From Solwaraspora sp. WMMD791 (GTDB taxonomy: Bacteria > Actinomycetota > Actinomycetes > Mycobacteriales > Micromonosporaceae): a DNA stretch of 64,000 nt. Positions 25,832 to 34,554 of the stretch are shown in pieces (within the stretch, counting starts at the first letter, position 1; every line of letters starts with the position of its first letter). The stretch covers positions 5,991,001 to 6,055,000 of the forward strand of contig NZ_CP120737.1 in NCBI RefSeq assembly GCF_029581195.1, given 5' to 3'. Made by a program: the position numbers and the translations under genes. The notes under the pieces were generated by a model, which was given only the letters and a program-made list of their open reading frames with translations, did not search any database and was not told where the DNA came from.

Positions 25832-26506
25832 ATGACAGCCGACGAGCGGGAGCAGGAGACGGCACCGATCCGGGTGATGGTGGTCGACGACCATCCGATG
25901 TGGCGCGAAGGCGTCGCCCGCGACCTCGCCGAAGCCGGCTACGACGTGGTCGCCACCACCGGGGAGGGCCGGCAGGCGGTACGGATCTGCGCGGCTGCCC
26001 GACCCCAGGTGGTCGTGCTGGATCTGCAGCTGCCCGACGTCTCCGGGGTCGAGGTGATCCGGGGCCTGCACGCCGCGCGACCCGGCGTCCGGGTGCTGAT
26101 GCTCTCTGCCAGCGGCGAGCAGCAGTCGGTGCTGGACGCGGTCAAGGCCGGTGCCACCGGCTACCTGGTGAAGTCCGCCAGCCCGGCGGAGTTCCTCGAC
26201 GCGGTGGCGCGCACCGCCGCCGGTGATGCGGTGTTCACGCCGGGGCTGGCCGGTCTGGTCCTCGGCGAGTACCGCCGACTGGCCGCCACTCCGGAACCCG
26301 GCGGCGACGAACCACGGCTGACCGACCGGGAGACCGAGGTGCTGCGGCTGGTCGCCAAGGGGCTGTCGTACAAGCAGATCGCCGCCCGACTGGGGCTGTC
26401 CCACCGGACGGTGCAGAACCACGTGCAGAACACCCTCGGCAAGCTGCATCTGCACAACCGGGTGGAGCTCACCCGGTACGCGATCGAACGCGGCCTGGAC
26501 GGTTAG
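25832..26506 (+). CDS. NarL/FixJ-family response regulator
   Basis: A 224-residue regulator with a receiver domain (RVMVVDDHPMWREGVARDLA, phospho-Asp in VVLDLQLPDVSG, Lys in YLVKSASPAE) and a C-terminal LuxR helix-turn-helix (LTDRETEVLRLVAKGLSYKQ then IAARLGLSHRTVQNHV). It is the partner of the sensor kinase immediately upstream. The ATG at 25832 has AGGAG eight bases upstream. Targets are unknown. Confidence 0.93.
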   Translation: MTADEREQETAPIRVMVVDDHPMWREGVARDLAEAGYDVVATTGEGRQAVRICAAARPQVVVLDLQLPDVSGVEVIRGLHAARPGVRVLMLSASGEQQSVLDAVKAGATGYLVKSASPAEFLDAVARTAAGDAVFTPGLAGLVLGEYRRLAATPEPGGDEPRLTDRETEVLRLVAKGLSYKQIAARLGLSHRTVQNHVQNTLGKLHLHNRVELTRYAIERGLDG

Positions 26507-26583
26507 CAGGCCGACGGCCTGGACGAACAGCGGGCCGACGGCCTGGAACGCGGCCTGGAACGGTCAGCGGGCCGACGACCGGG

Positions 26584-27168
26584 TCAGGTGGCGATCGGCC
26601 GGTCCGCCGGTGGTTCGGTCTCGTGGATCGCCAGCTCCTCGGCGCTGGCCCCGCCGCCGGCCGCGCCGGCGTCCATCGCCACGGAGTCCGGTTCGTCGTC
26701 GCTGGGCGCACCTTCGTCGCCGGCGACCAGCCGACCCACCAGGCCGTCCCCGGCCGCGCCGCCGAGCCGGCCGTGGTCGTACACCGACACCGGCGAGTCG
26801 GGATCCGAGTACGGGCCAGGGTCGAGGACATCGGCGTCGCGCTGCGCCTGCGTCCGGGCCTGCTCGCTGTCGGCCTCGTCGCCGAGTGCCTGGTCGACCG
26901 GGCCGGCGAGCGGATCGTTCACCGGCTCCGGCAACGACTCCCGGGCGATCTTGTAGTCCAACGACTCGCCGTCGCGCTGCTCCTGCGCGGTGTTGCCGAA
27001 GTGGTCCACCGCCACCGGCACGTCACCCGGGATGCTCGCCGGGTCCGGGCCGTCGGCCTCCCGGCCGCTGGCCACGTCGTCGTACGCGGTCGAGTCGTCG
27101 TCGGCGATCTCGGGGATCCCTTCGGACTCCGTGTCGGAAACCGGCCGGGGGAAGTCGTCTTCACGCAT
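26584..27168 (-). CDS. DUF5709-like acidic hypothetical protein
   Basis: A 194-residue acidic protein without hydrophobic segments: MREDDFPRPVSDTESEGIPE, then repeated Asp/Glu/Pro-rich stretches, then the Asp-Pro-Gly motif VLDPGPYSDPDSPVSVYDHG and GLVGRLVAGDEGAPSDDEPD. This fits the DUF5709 proteins of actinomycetes, whose role is unknown. It is the last gene of a three-gene same-strand run (STAS/ATPase, small membrane protein, this gene). The ATG at 27168 begins the conserved sequence. Confidence 0.7.
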   Translation of the reverse strand: MREDDFPRPVSDTESEGIPEIADDDSTAYDDVASGREADGPDPASIPGDVPVAVDHFGNTAQEQRDGESLDYKIARESLPEPVNDPLAGPVDQALGDEADSEQARTQAQRDADVLDPGPYSDPDSPVSVYDHGRLGGAAGDGLVGRLVAGDEGAPSDDEPDSVAMDAGAAGGGASAEELAIHETEPPADRPIAT

Positions 27169-27196
27169 GCCGTCCCAATACCCGTCGGTGTGCGGG

Positions 27197-27718
27197 TCAC
27201 ACACCGGGTGCGGACTCGCCGTACCCGGACTCGCCGTACCCGGACTCGCCGTACCGGGGCTGGCGGGGCCCGGACCCGCTGGGCCGGTCCGGGCGGCGGC
27301 GCAGCGGTGGTGGATCGCCGTCGGCGTCGGTCCCGGTCGGCACCACCGGGTCACCGACCGGCGCCACCGGGCTCGCCGTGGTGCGGCCCGGTCGGACCTC
27401 GTACGGATGTGAGGCCGTCGTCGCCGACGCGCCGCTGACCACGTCCGCCGCGAAGTCCTCGTCGGCGGGGCGGCCCGGGTGGTAGCCGAGGTCGGCGCCG
27501 GGTCGCTGCCCGGCCGGCGCGACCGCCGGGCGGACCGGGGTGACCGAACCGGGCACCGGGGCGGTGACCGTACCGGGCACCTGGGCCGCCCGGCCTGCCG
27601 CCGGGCCGCGACGTCGGTCGCGCCCGGCACCGGCGGCCCGGCGGCCGATCAGGTATCCCACCGCCGCGCCGGCCACCAGCAACGCCCATCGCACCGGACC
27701 GGAAACCACACGTACCAC
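27197..27718 (-). CDS. Small membrane protein with Arg/Pro-rich tail and C-terminal repeats
   Basis: A 173-residue protein with one N-terminal transmembrane helix (VRWALLVAGAAVGYLIGRR, residues 9-27) and a long disordered Arg/Pro/Gly-rich cytoplasmic tail. The end carries three copies of YGESG encoded by 15-base tandem repeats. The GTG at 27718 lies one base after the upstream stop and has GGAG six bases before it, so it is coupled to the STAS/ATPase gene. No family is recognised. Confidence 0.65.
   Translation of the reverse strand: MVRVVSGPVRWALLVAGAAVGYLIGRRAAGAGRDRRRGPAAGRAAQVPGTVTAPVPGSVTPVRPAVAPAGQRPGADLGYHPGRPADEDFAADVVSGASATTASHPYEVRPGRTTASPVAPVGDPVVPTGTDADGDPPPLRRRPDRPSGSGPRQPRYGESGYGESGYGESAPGV
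27219..27263. repeat. 15-bp tandem repeat encoding YGESG
   Basis: Three near-identical 15-base units (GTACCCGGACTCGCC) in the 3' part of the small membrane protein gene. They keep frame, so copy-number change would alter tail length without breaking the protein. Confidence 0.7.
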
Positions 27719-27719
27719 C

Positions 27720-28580
27720 TCAGACTCCTTTCCACGAACGGTCCGACGGGTCGAGCACGGCCCAGACCAGCTTGCCGTCGGCGAGTGCGGTGCAGCCCCA
27801 CCGGCGGGCCACCGATTCGACCAGCCACATCCCCCGTCCACCGAGTGCGGTCGGCGACACCGGCGCACCGGGTCGCGGGGCGACGGGGGAGCCGTCCCGG
27901 ACCGACACCCGCAGACAGCCGTCGCGGTACCCGACCCGGACCGACATCGCCGTACCGGCGTGCACCACCACGTTGTTGACCAGCTCGGTCAGCGCGAGCG
28001 CGGCCGGCTCGATCAGCTGCGGGACGTCCCACTGCCGGCAGCCGCGGGTCAGCAGCGTCCGCGCGGTGCGCGCCGCACCCGCGACCGGTTCGAGCTCGAC
28101 GCCGAGCGCGCGGGCCGCCGGTGCCCCGGCCAGCAGGGCGCACGCCAACTGACGATCCGGCAGTACGGAGAACCCGGCGGCCGCCCACAGCGTCCCGGCC
28201 CCTGGTGGCGGGGCGGTGCAGACCAGGCCGCCGGCCGGCCAGTCGGCGACCAGCTGCGGCACGTCGGCGAGGCGCAGCAGCGCCGTCGGCTCGGCGAGGT
28301 GCAGCCCGGAGACGTCGACCCCGAGCGGAGCCGCCCGGTCGGCCAGGCAGTCGAGCAGCGCGTCGCGCAGTTGCCCCACGGTGTCGGTGGTCAGCTCACC
28401 GACCAGCCGGACGATCGGCTGCGACGACAGTCGCACGGCGGCGGTACGCGGTGGGTCGTCCGGCGGCTCCCCGGCGGTGCGCCGCCGGCTCGGGGCGTCA
28501 CCGGACGGCCCGGCAGCGTCGCGGCGCGGCGACGTACCCGGTGGGCGGATGCGGCTGCTCTGCGTCCTGGTCGCTGCCAT
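27720..28580 (-). CDS. STAS plus HATPase domain regulator
   Basis: A 286-residue soluble protein. Residues 48-140 look like a STAS/anti-sigma antagonist domain (PIVRLVGELTTDTVGQLRDA, PLGVDVSGLHLAEPTALLRL). Residues 175-280 look like a GHKL ATPase (ALALTELVNNVVVHAGTAMS, VRDGSPVAPR, GGRGMWLVESVARRWG). A fused antagonist and kinase suggests a stress sigma partner-switching regulator. Its stop is one base before the start of the small membrane protein gene. The ATG at 28580 is the first of the frame; the first 45 residues are Arg/Pro-rich and may be disordered. Confidence 0.78.
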   Translation of the reverse strand: MAATRTQSSRIRPPGTSPRRDAAGPSGDAPSRRRTAGEPPDDPPRTAAVRLSSQPIVRLVGELTTDTVGQLRDALLDCLADRAAPLGVDVSGLHLAEPTALLRLADVPQLVADWPAGGLVCTAPPPGAGTLWAAAGFSVLPDRQLACALLAGAPAARALGVELEPVAGAARTARTLLTRGCRQWDVPQLIEPAALALTELVNNVVVHAGTAMSVRVGYRDGCLRVSVRDGSPVAPRPGAPVSPTALGGRGMWLVESVARRWGCTALADGKLVWAVLDPSDRSWKGV

Positions 28581-28743
28581 ACGTACGGGTACCCCGGTTT
28601 GCTCCGGTCATACCGCCGGTGTGCGTTGTCGCACCTCATCCCGGCCTCACCCGAGGGTGGTGCTGACCGGAACCGGGTGTTCGGCCGTACGGCAGAGGTT
28701 AGAAAGAACCACTACCAACGGTGACGAACCCACGGAGGTGACG

Positions 28744-30123
28744 ATGCGGGTCGCTCTGGTGTCCGCACACGGTGGAGCGTCGCTGCGCCGTGCCGACCCG
28801 GACCGGGACCCCGCCCGGTGCCCCGCCGACGTGAACCCGGCCGGTCAGCCGCTGACCGGTACCGCCGCGCACATCGCCCGGCTCGCCCGTGAGCTGGCCG
28901 CCCTCGGCCACGAGGTACGCGTACATGAGCGGTGGACCGACCCCGACGAGCCGCACACCGTCGAACGCGACGGCTACCAGCTGGTACGGATCCCGGCCGG
29001 GCCGCCGACCCGGCTGCCCACCGCGGACCTGCTGGCGTACCTGCCGGAGCTCGGGCGGGCGTTGGCCGGCCAGTGGCGGGCCGGCCAGTGGACGCCGGAC
29101 GTGGTGCACGGGCACTTCTGGCCCGGCGGGCTCGCCGCCGCCAGCGCGGTGGCCGACAGTCGGATCCCGCTGGTGCAGACCTTCCACAGCGTCGGCAGTC
29201 ACCAGCAGCGCATGCTCGGCAGCGGATACCGGGGACCGCAGGTCCGGATCGCGTTGGAGCGGGCGCTGGGCCGGGTCGTCGACGCGGCGGTCGCGCAGTG
29301 CACCGAGGAAGTCGACGAACTCGCCCGGCTGGGTCGGGACCGGGCGTCGGTGGTGCTGATCCCGCCCGGCGTGGACACGGCCCGGTTCACCCCGGACCCC
29401 GATCCGCCCCGTCGGCGGCGTCGGCGGCTGCTCGCCGTCGGCGACCTTGTCCCCGGTGCTGGTCACGACGCGCTGCTCGGCGCGTTACGGCTGGTCGGCG
29501 ACGCCGATCTGATCATCGTCGGGGGGCCGCCCCGGGCCGAACTGGCCGACGATCCCGGCGCCCGCCGGCTGATCGAGCTGGCCCACCGGTACGGGGTCGC
29601 CGACCGGATCGAACTCGCCGGCCTGGTACCGGCCGAGGAGATGCCCCAGCTGTACCGCTCGGTCGACGTGGTCGTCTGCGCCGCCCGGTACGCCCCGGTC
29701 GGCACCGTGGCGTTGGAGGCGATGGCCTGTGGCATCCCGGTCGTCGGGTACGCCCACGGCGGCGTCGCCGACTGCGTGGTGGACTCGGTGACCGGGCGGC
29801 TGGTGCCGGTGGGCGACGTCCGGGCCCTCGGCGTCACCGTACGGCGGCTGCTCGCCGACGAGGCCGAGCGGTTCGCCTTCGGCCATGCCGGGATCGATCG
29901 GGTCCGGTGCCGCTACAGCTGGGAACGGACCGCTGCCGCCGTCGAACGGCTCTATCAGCGGGTGCTCGGGTTGCGGGGTACGCCGGAGGCGGCGTCGACC
30001 GCCGCGGTGGCGCTGCCCGACGGTGAGTCGGTCGCACCGGTCGAGCTGGAGCTGGACCTGACGGCGATCGACGCCGACGCGATCGAGCCGGCCCCGACCG
30101 CCGCTGCCGTCCGGGCCGCCTGA
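28744..30123 (+). CDS. GT4-family glycosyltransferase
   Basis: A 459-residue GT-B glycosyltransferase. The N-domain begins MRVALVSAHGGASLRRADPD and includes the acceptor loop PLTGTAAHIARLARELAALG and PDVVHGHFWPGGLAA. The C-domain has LLAVGDLVPGAGHDALLGAL and the nucleotide-sugar motif YAPVGTVALEAMACGIPVVG, where E-x7-E is normally found (here E with G/A changes). It probably moves a hexose from UDP/GDP-sugar to a lipid or glycan. GGAGG precedes the ATG at 28744. The last 169 bases are antisense to the tail of the convergent EamA-like gene. Confidence 0.87.
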   Translation: MRVALVSAHGGASLRRADPDRDPARCPADVNPAGQPLTGTAAHIARLARELAALGHEVRVHERWTDPDEPHTVERDGYQLVRIPAGPPTRLPTADLLAYLPELGRALAGQWRAGQWTPDVVHGHFWPGGLAAASAVADSRIPLVQTFHSVGSHQQRMLGSGYRGPQVRIALERALGRVVDAAVAQCTEEVDELARLGRDRASVVLIPPGVDTARFTPDPDPPRRRRRRLLAVGDLVPGAGHDALLGALRLVGDADLIIVGGPPRAELADDPGARRLIELAHRYGVADRIELAGLVPAEEMPQLYRSVDVVVCAARYAPVGTVALEAMACGIPVVGYAHGGVADCVVDSVTGRLVPVGDVRALGVTVRRLLADEAERFAFGHAGIDRVRCRYSWERTAAAVERLYQRVLGLRGTPEAASTAAVALPDGESVAPVELELDLTAIDADAIEPAPTAAAVRAA

Positions 30124-31115
30124 CCTCCGCCGACACGGGCCGGTCCGCCCCCGGCCCGGGCCGTGGGAAGGCCACCGGGGTGGGCGGCCGGAACGCCGCC
30201 GGGGTGTGCCGGCGGAGTGCCGCCGGGGTGGGCGGCCGGTCCGGGGACTGCCGGCCGTGGCGCGGCGACCACCGGTACGGCACCGCTGTGCTGCGCCGCC
30301 GCGTACCGGGTCAGACCCACCACCGAGGCGAGCGTGATCAGGAAGCCGACCGCCGCCAGCCATTCCCGGCCCGGCCAGATCTTGTCGTTGAGCAGCAGCA
30401 GCCCGACGATGGCCGCCGGCACCGCCCCGGCGGCGTCCATCGCGGCGATCGCGGCGGTGACGGAGCCGCGCTGCATGGCCAGCCCGATCAGCCACTGACC
30501 GATCGCGGAGTGCGCGACCAGCAGGTAGAGCAACGGCTCGGTGAGCAGTTCCTGGTAGTTGTCGGCACCGGCGAGCGGCCGGGACGCGACCGCGGCCGCC
30601 GAGAACGCGAACCCGGCGAGCAGGCCGAGCCCGACCGAGGCCGACGGCCCGGTGAACCGGGCGGCGAGCGTCCCCAGCGCGGCGATCACCACGGTGGACA
30701 GCGCGATCACCGCCACCGCGCGGGGGCCGAGCTGATGCGCCGGTGCCGGTCGGGCGGAGACCACCAGCGCGGTCACCCCGATCAGCAGCAGCACCAGCAG
30801 CGCGACCTCGGCCGCCGGTAGCCGCCACCGCAGGGCCAGCACCCCGAGCAGCGCGGTCACTCCGAGCGCGGCGGCGACGCTGGCCTGCACCAGGAACAGC
30901 GGCAGGTCCCGTCGGGCGAAGAAGGCGAACAGGAAGGCGAGGATCTGGCAACCGATCCCGACCAGGTAGACCCGCTGACGGGCCAGGCGCAGCAGCAGGC
31001 CCGGGTCGAAGCGGTGCCGGACCGTCGTGCGGGCTGCGGCGACGGCCTGGAACAGATGCGCGACGCCGTACGTGGCGACCATCGCCCCGAGGAAACACCA
31101 GCCGGTCGTCGTCAC
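29955..31115 (-). CDS. EamA/DMT-like membrane transporter with Pro/Gly tail
   Basis: A 386-residue protein with about nine to ten transmembrane helices (residues 4-285: GWCFLGAMVATYGVAHLFQA to LAAVGFLITLASVVGLTRYA), arranged as in actinobacterial DMT-type permeases. A 100-residue disordered tail follows, with four HPGG-type repeats. GTG at 31115 is preferred to the GTG-free upstream extension because TATCCT lies six bases before it, which fits a leaderless start. The substrate is unknown. The tail overlaps the glycosyltransferase gene by 169 bases on the opposite strand. Confidence 0.75.
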   Translation of the reverse strand: MTTTGWCFLGAMVATYGVAHLFQAVAAARTTVRHRFDPGLLLRLARQRVYLVGIGCQILAFLFAFFARRDLPLFLVQASVAAALGVTALLGVLALRWRLPAAEVALLVLLLIGVTALVVSARPAPAHQLGPRAVAVIALSTVVIAALGTLAARFTGPSASVGLGLLAGFAFSAAAVASRPLAGADNYQELLTEPLLYLLVAHSAIGQWLIGLAMQRGSVTAAIAAMDAAGAVPAAIVGLLLLNDKIWPGREWLAAVGFLITLASVVGLTRYAAAQHSGAVPVVAAPRPAVPGPAAHPGGTPPAHPGGVPAAHPGGLPTARAGGGPARVGGGQAARTAAAVGAGSIASASIAVRSSSSSTGATDSPSGSATAAVDAASGVPRNPSTR

Positions 31116-31220
31116 CCGGCGAGGATAGACGGTGGCTTCGCTCACACCTGTGCAGGCCGGCGCGATCCCGGCGATCCGGCAGTCGTCGATACGTTCGGCG
31201 ACGAACCGGACGACCGACCG

Positions 31221-32012
31221 TCAGCCGAGCCGGTGCAGCAGGTCCGAATGCAGCTTCCCGTTGCTGGCGACGGCGCTGCCGCCGGCCGGGCCGGGTTTGC
31301 CGGTCAGGTCGGTGAAGGTGCCGCCGGCCTCGGTGACGATCGGGATCAGCGCGGCCAGGTCCCACAACGACAGCTCCGGCTCCACCATCGCGTCGACGGC
31401 CCCCTCGGCGAGCAGCATGTAGCCGTAGAAGTCGCCGTACGCGCGGCTGCGCCACACCGACCGCATGATGCCGAGCATCGCGTCCAGCCGCCCCGACTCC
31501 TCCCAGCTGGTCAGCGACGAGTAGCAGAAGCTGGCGTCGGCGAGGCGGCGGACCCCGGAGACCCGGATCGGGGTCGCGGCGGCGGTGTGCCGCCCGGCGT
31601 ACGCGCCGTGTCCGACCGCCGCCCACCAGCGGCGCCCCAGCGCCGGCGCGGAGACCAGGCCGACCACCGGCTGGTCGCCTTCCATCAGGCAGATCAGGGT
31701 GGCCCAGATCGGCACCCCGCGGATGAAGTTCTTGGTGCCGTCGATCGGGTCGATCACCCACTGACGGTTGCCCGGGCCGGCCGCCGCCACCGAGGCACCG
31801 AACTCTTCGCCGAGCACCCCGTCCCGGGGGCGGGTCCGGGCGAGGGTGGCCCGCAACGCCTTCTCCACGGCGGTGTCCGCATCGGATACCGGGGTGAGGT
31901 CCGGTTTGGCCTCGACACTCAGGTCGAGCGCCCGGAACCGGGCCATCGATATCGAGTCCGCGGTGTCCGCGAGCAGGTGGGCGAGGGAGAGATCGTCGGC
32001 GTACCGGGCCAT
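31221..32012 (-). CDS. hisN: Histidinol-phosphatase, inositol monophosphatase family
   Basis: A 263-residue FIG-superfamily phosphatase. Metal sites are visible: E in GVLGEEFG, WVIDPIDGTKNFIRGVPIWA (DxxDGT) and LSLWDLAALIPIVTEAGG (WDxA). In actinobacteria this type (HisN) removes phosphate from L-histidinol phosphate, the penultimate step of histidine synthesis; general inositol monophosphatase activity cannot be excluded. The order aroA-rsgA-hisN, all on one strand with short gaps, supports HisN because the same cluster is conserved in related actinomycetes. Confidence 0.88.
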   Translation of the reverse strand: MARYADDLSLAHLLADTADSISMARFRALDLSVEAKPDLTPVSDADTAVEKALRATLARTRPRDGVLGEEFGASVAAAGPGNRQWVIDPIDGTKNFIRGVPIWATLICLMEGDQPVVGLVSAPALGRRWWAAVGHGAYAGRHTAAATPIRVSGVRRLADASFCYSSLTSWEESGRLDAMLGIMRSVWRSRAYGDFYGYMLLAEGAVDAMVEPELSLWDLAALIPIVTEAGGTFTDLTGKPGPAGGSAVASNGKLHSDLLHRLG

Positions 32013-32030
32013 GGCGGGAAAGGTATCGGA

Positions 32031-33137
32031 TTACCGCACGCGATGGTCGGAGGTCCCCTGGTCGGCCTCCCCGGCACGCGAGTCCAGCAACCGCCGGTAC
32101 GACGCGAGCCGCCGCGCGTCGGCGTTGCCGGCCGCCACCCAGGCCGCCAGCCGGCACTGCTCGGCCCCGCCGGTGTGCTCGCAGTTCGGCGGGCAGTCGA
32201 GACTACCCTCGACCAGGTCGGGGAATCCGTGCAACAGGCTGTCGGCCGACACGTGGGCCAGCCCGAAGCTGCGTACCCCGGGCGTGTCGACGATCCACCC
32301 CGGATCGGCGTCGCGGTCGGCGCCCGCCCCGGCACGGTTGGCCGCCGGCTGCCGGGGCAGCCGCAGCGCGACGGCGCTGGACGACGTGTGCCGGCCCCGG
32401 CCGATCGCGCTGACCGTGCCGACGGCCCGCAACGCCTCCGGCACCAACCGGTTGACCAGGGTGCTCTTGCCGACCCCGGAATGCCCGACGAGCACCGACA
32501 GCCGGCCGGCCAGCCGTTCGCGCAGCTCGGTCAGGTCGCTGCCCGGACGGCACAGCACGTACGCCAGGTCGAGGTCGCGGTAGTAGTCGACGACCTGCTC
32601 CGGGCCGGCCAGGTCGGCCTTGGTCAGGCACAGCAGCGGCGCGATCCCGGCGTCGTACGCGGCGACCAGGCACCGGTCGATGAACCCGGTCCGCGGCGGT
32701 GGATCCGCCAGCGCGCTCACGATCACCAACTGGTCGGCGTTGGCGACCACCACCCGCTCCAGCCGCCCCTCCGGGGTGGACTCGTCGTCGTCGGCGGTAC
32801 GCCGCAGCACCGACACCCGCTCGTCGATGCGCACGATCCGGGCGAGACTGCCGGTTGCCCCCGAGACGTCGCCGACCAGGCCGACCCGGTCACCCACCAC
32901 CACCGCCCGGCGGCCGAGCTCCCGGGCGCGCATCGCGGTCACCACCGGCGGCGGCCCGTCCGGGGAGTCCGGGACGGCGTCGGCGAGCACGCAGCCGTAC
33001 CGGCCCCGGTCGACGGTGACCACGAAACCGTCGACCGCGTCGGAGTGCGCCGGCCGGGTCCGGGTACGCGGGCGGGAGGACCGGCGCGGCCGGACCCGGA
33101 CGTCGTCCTCGTCGTACTCCCTGCGCCGACCGGTCAG
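32031..33137 (-). CDS. rsgA: Ribosome small-subunit-dependent GTPase, probable CTG start
   Basis: A circularly permuted GTPase that helps mature the 30S subunit. Seen in order: an N-terminal basic stretch (DDVRVRPRRSSRPRTRTRP), an OB domain (VVTVDRGRYGC, VVGDRVGLVGD), G4 (CLTKADL), G1 P-loop (VGHSGVGKSTLVNRL), switch (GRGRHTSSS), G3 (WIVDTPGVRSFGL), and a zinc knuckle CPPNCEHTGGAEQC. The first standard start (GTG 33023) would delete the N-terminal segment and part of the OB fold. No ATG, GTG or TTG exists upstream before the in-frame stop, but a CTG at 33137 has GGGGAG seven bases upstream, giving a normal 368-residue protein. Confidence 0.85.
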   Translation of the reverse strand: MTGRRREYDEDDVRVRPRRSSRPRTRTRPAHSDAVDGFVVTVDRGRYGCVLADAVPDSPDGPPPVVTAMRARELGRRAVVVGDRVGLVGDVSGATGSLARIVRIDERVSVLRRTADDDESTPEGRLERVVVANADQLVIVSALADPPPRTGFIDRCLVAAYDAGIAPLLCLTKADLAGPEQVVDYYRDLDLAYVLCRPGSDLTELRERLAGRLSVLVGHSGVGKSTLVNRLVPEALRAVGTVSAIGRGRHTSSSAVALRLPRQPAANRAGAGADRDADPGWIVDTPGVRSFGLAHVSADSLLHGFPDLVEGSLDCPPNCEHTGGAEQCRLAAWVAAGNADARRLASYRRLLDSRAGEADQGTSDHRVR

Positions 33138-33184
33138 GACGGTGCTCCCCTCTACCGGATGCCGGTGCCCGCGCTACCGGCCGG

Positions 33185-34504
33185 TCACGAGTCTGCCAGT
33201 TCGCCCGGGTCACCGGCGGCTACGGCGGACCACAGGGTCGGAAATTCGGGCAGTGTCTTGGAGGTGCAGCCGACGTCGGTCAGCTCGACGCCGGGCACCA
33301 CAAGCCCGAGGACGGCCGCCGCGTGCGCCATGCGGTGGTCGTCGTAGGTGCGCCAGGTGCCGCCGTGCAACGGCTTCGGGTCGATCACCAGCCCGTCGGG
33401 CAGCTCGGTGACCTGGGTGCCGAGGCCGGTCAGCTCGGCGGCGAGGGCGGCCAGCCGGTCGGTCTCGTGCCCCCGGATGTGCGCGACACCGGTCAGTCGC
33501 GACGGCGAATCGGCCAGCGCGGCGAGGGCCGCGAGCACCGGGGTGAGTTCGCCGACCTCCCGCAGGTCGGCGGTGAGGCCGTGGATGGTGCCGGTGCCGG
33601 TGACGGTGAGCCCGGCCGGGCCGACGGTCACGGTGCCACCGAGCTGCTCGACGAGGTCGGTCAGCTGCCGGATCGGCTGCACGCTGTGGGTGGGCCAGCC
33701 GACCAGGGTGACCGTACCGCCGGTGACCAGCGCGGCGGCGAAGAACGGCATCGCCCCGGACAGGTCCGGCTCGACCACGCAGTCGCGGCCGGCCAGCTCG
33801 CCCGGTTCGACCCGCCAGGTGTCGGCCACCGAGTCGTCGACGACGGCGCCGGCGGCCCGCAGCATCTCGACGGTCATCCGCACGTGCGGGGTGGACGGCA
33901 GCGCGGCACCGACATGCCGGACGGTCACGCCGTCGGTGAACCGGGGCGCGGCCAGCAGCAGGCCGGAGACGAACTGGCTGGACCTGGTGGCGTCGACGGT
34001 CACGGCGCCGCCGGGGACCTGCCCGGTGCCGTGCACGGTGATCGGCAGCAGGTCGCCGTCAGCGGCGTCGATGCCCACCCCGAGGGCCCGGAGGCCGGTC
34101 AGCAGCGGCCCGAGTGGCCGGGTCCGGGCGTGCGGGTCGCCGTCGAAGGTGACCGGACCGTCGGCGAGCGCGGCGACGGCCGGCAGGAAGCGCATGATGG
34201 TGCCGGCCAGGCCGACGTCGATCTGCGTGGATCCGCGCAGCGGGCCGGGCCGGACTGCCCACCGCTGCGCCGACGAGGTGTCCAGGTCGACGCCGAGCGC
34301 GCCGAGCGCGGCACTCATCAGCGTGGTGTCCCGGGCGCGCAGCGGCCGGGTGACGGTGCCCGGCCCGGCGGCGAGGGCGGCGAGCACCAGGGCACGGGCG
34401 GTCATCGACTTCGATCCGGGCAACCGCAGGGCGGTACGGACGCCGCCGGCGGCGGTCGGCGCGCTCCACGGCCGGGGCGGTGGGGGCGTGGTCAGTTCGG
34501 GCAC
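33185..34504 (-). CDS. aroA: 3-phosphoshikimate 1-carboxyvinyltransferase (EPSP synthase)
   Basis: A 439-residue EPSP synthase of the shikimate pathway; it joins phosphoenolpyruvate to shikimate 3-phosphate. Motifs: LRLPGSKSMTARALVLAALA (PEP/S3P Lys and Ser), LAGTIMRFLPAVAALADGPV (the usual LGNAGTAMR region, here GLAGTIMRF), DPHARTRPLGPLLTGLRALG, EPDLSGAMPFFAAAL (Asp) and TYDDHRMAHAAAVLGL. The GLAGTIMRF loop replaces the classic GNAGTA, as in many actinobacterial enzymes. It is first in an aroA-rsgA-hisN run and is divergent from the SRAP gene 50 bases away. Confidence 0.93.
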   Translation of the reverse strand: MPELTTPPPPRPWSAPTAAGGVRTALRLPGSKSMTARALVLAALAAGPGTVTRPLRARDTTLMSAALGALGVDLDTSSAQRWAVRPGPLRGSTQIDVGLAGTIMRFLPAVAALADGPVTFDGDPHARTRPLGPLLTGLRALGVGIDAADGDLLPITVHGTGQVPGGAVTVDATRSSQFVSGLLLAAPRFTDGVTVRHVGAALPSTPHVRMTVEMLRAAGAVVDDSVADTWRVEPGELAGRDCVVEPDLSGAMPFFAAALVTGGTVTLVGWPTHSVQPIRQLTDLVEQLGGTVTVGPAGLTVTGTGTIHGLTADLREVGELTPVLAALAALADSPSRLTGVAHIRGHETDRLAALAAELTGLGTQVTELPDGLVIDPKPLHGGTWRTYDDHRMAHAAAVLGLVVPGVELTDVGCTSKTLPEFPTLWSAVAAGDPGELADS

Positions 34505-34541
34505 CCCTACAGTGTGCCAACCCGGCGCCCGCCGGACCGAC

Positions 34542-34547
34542 TAGCCT
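34542..34547 (+). promoter_or_regulatory. -10 element (TAGCCT) for leaderless SRAP gene
   Basis: TAGCCT, then seven bases, then the ATG of the SRAP gene, without any Shine-Dalgarno. Fits leaderless transcription. Confidence 0.45.
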
Positions 34548-34554
34548 GGGCGCC

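Noticed and set aside
33023-33023. GTG 33023 as the rsgA start
   Set aside because: It removes the N-terminal segment and the start of the OB fold that are conserved in RsgA, and it lacks a ribosome site.
31014-33347. A 777-residue plus-strand frame over hisN and rsgA
   Set aside because: Both minus-strand genes have full catalytic motifs; the plus frame has none.
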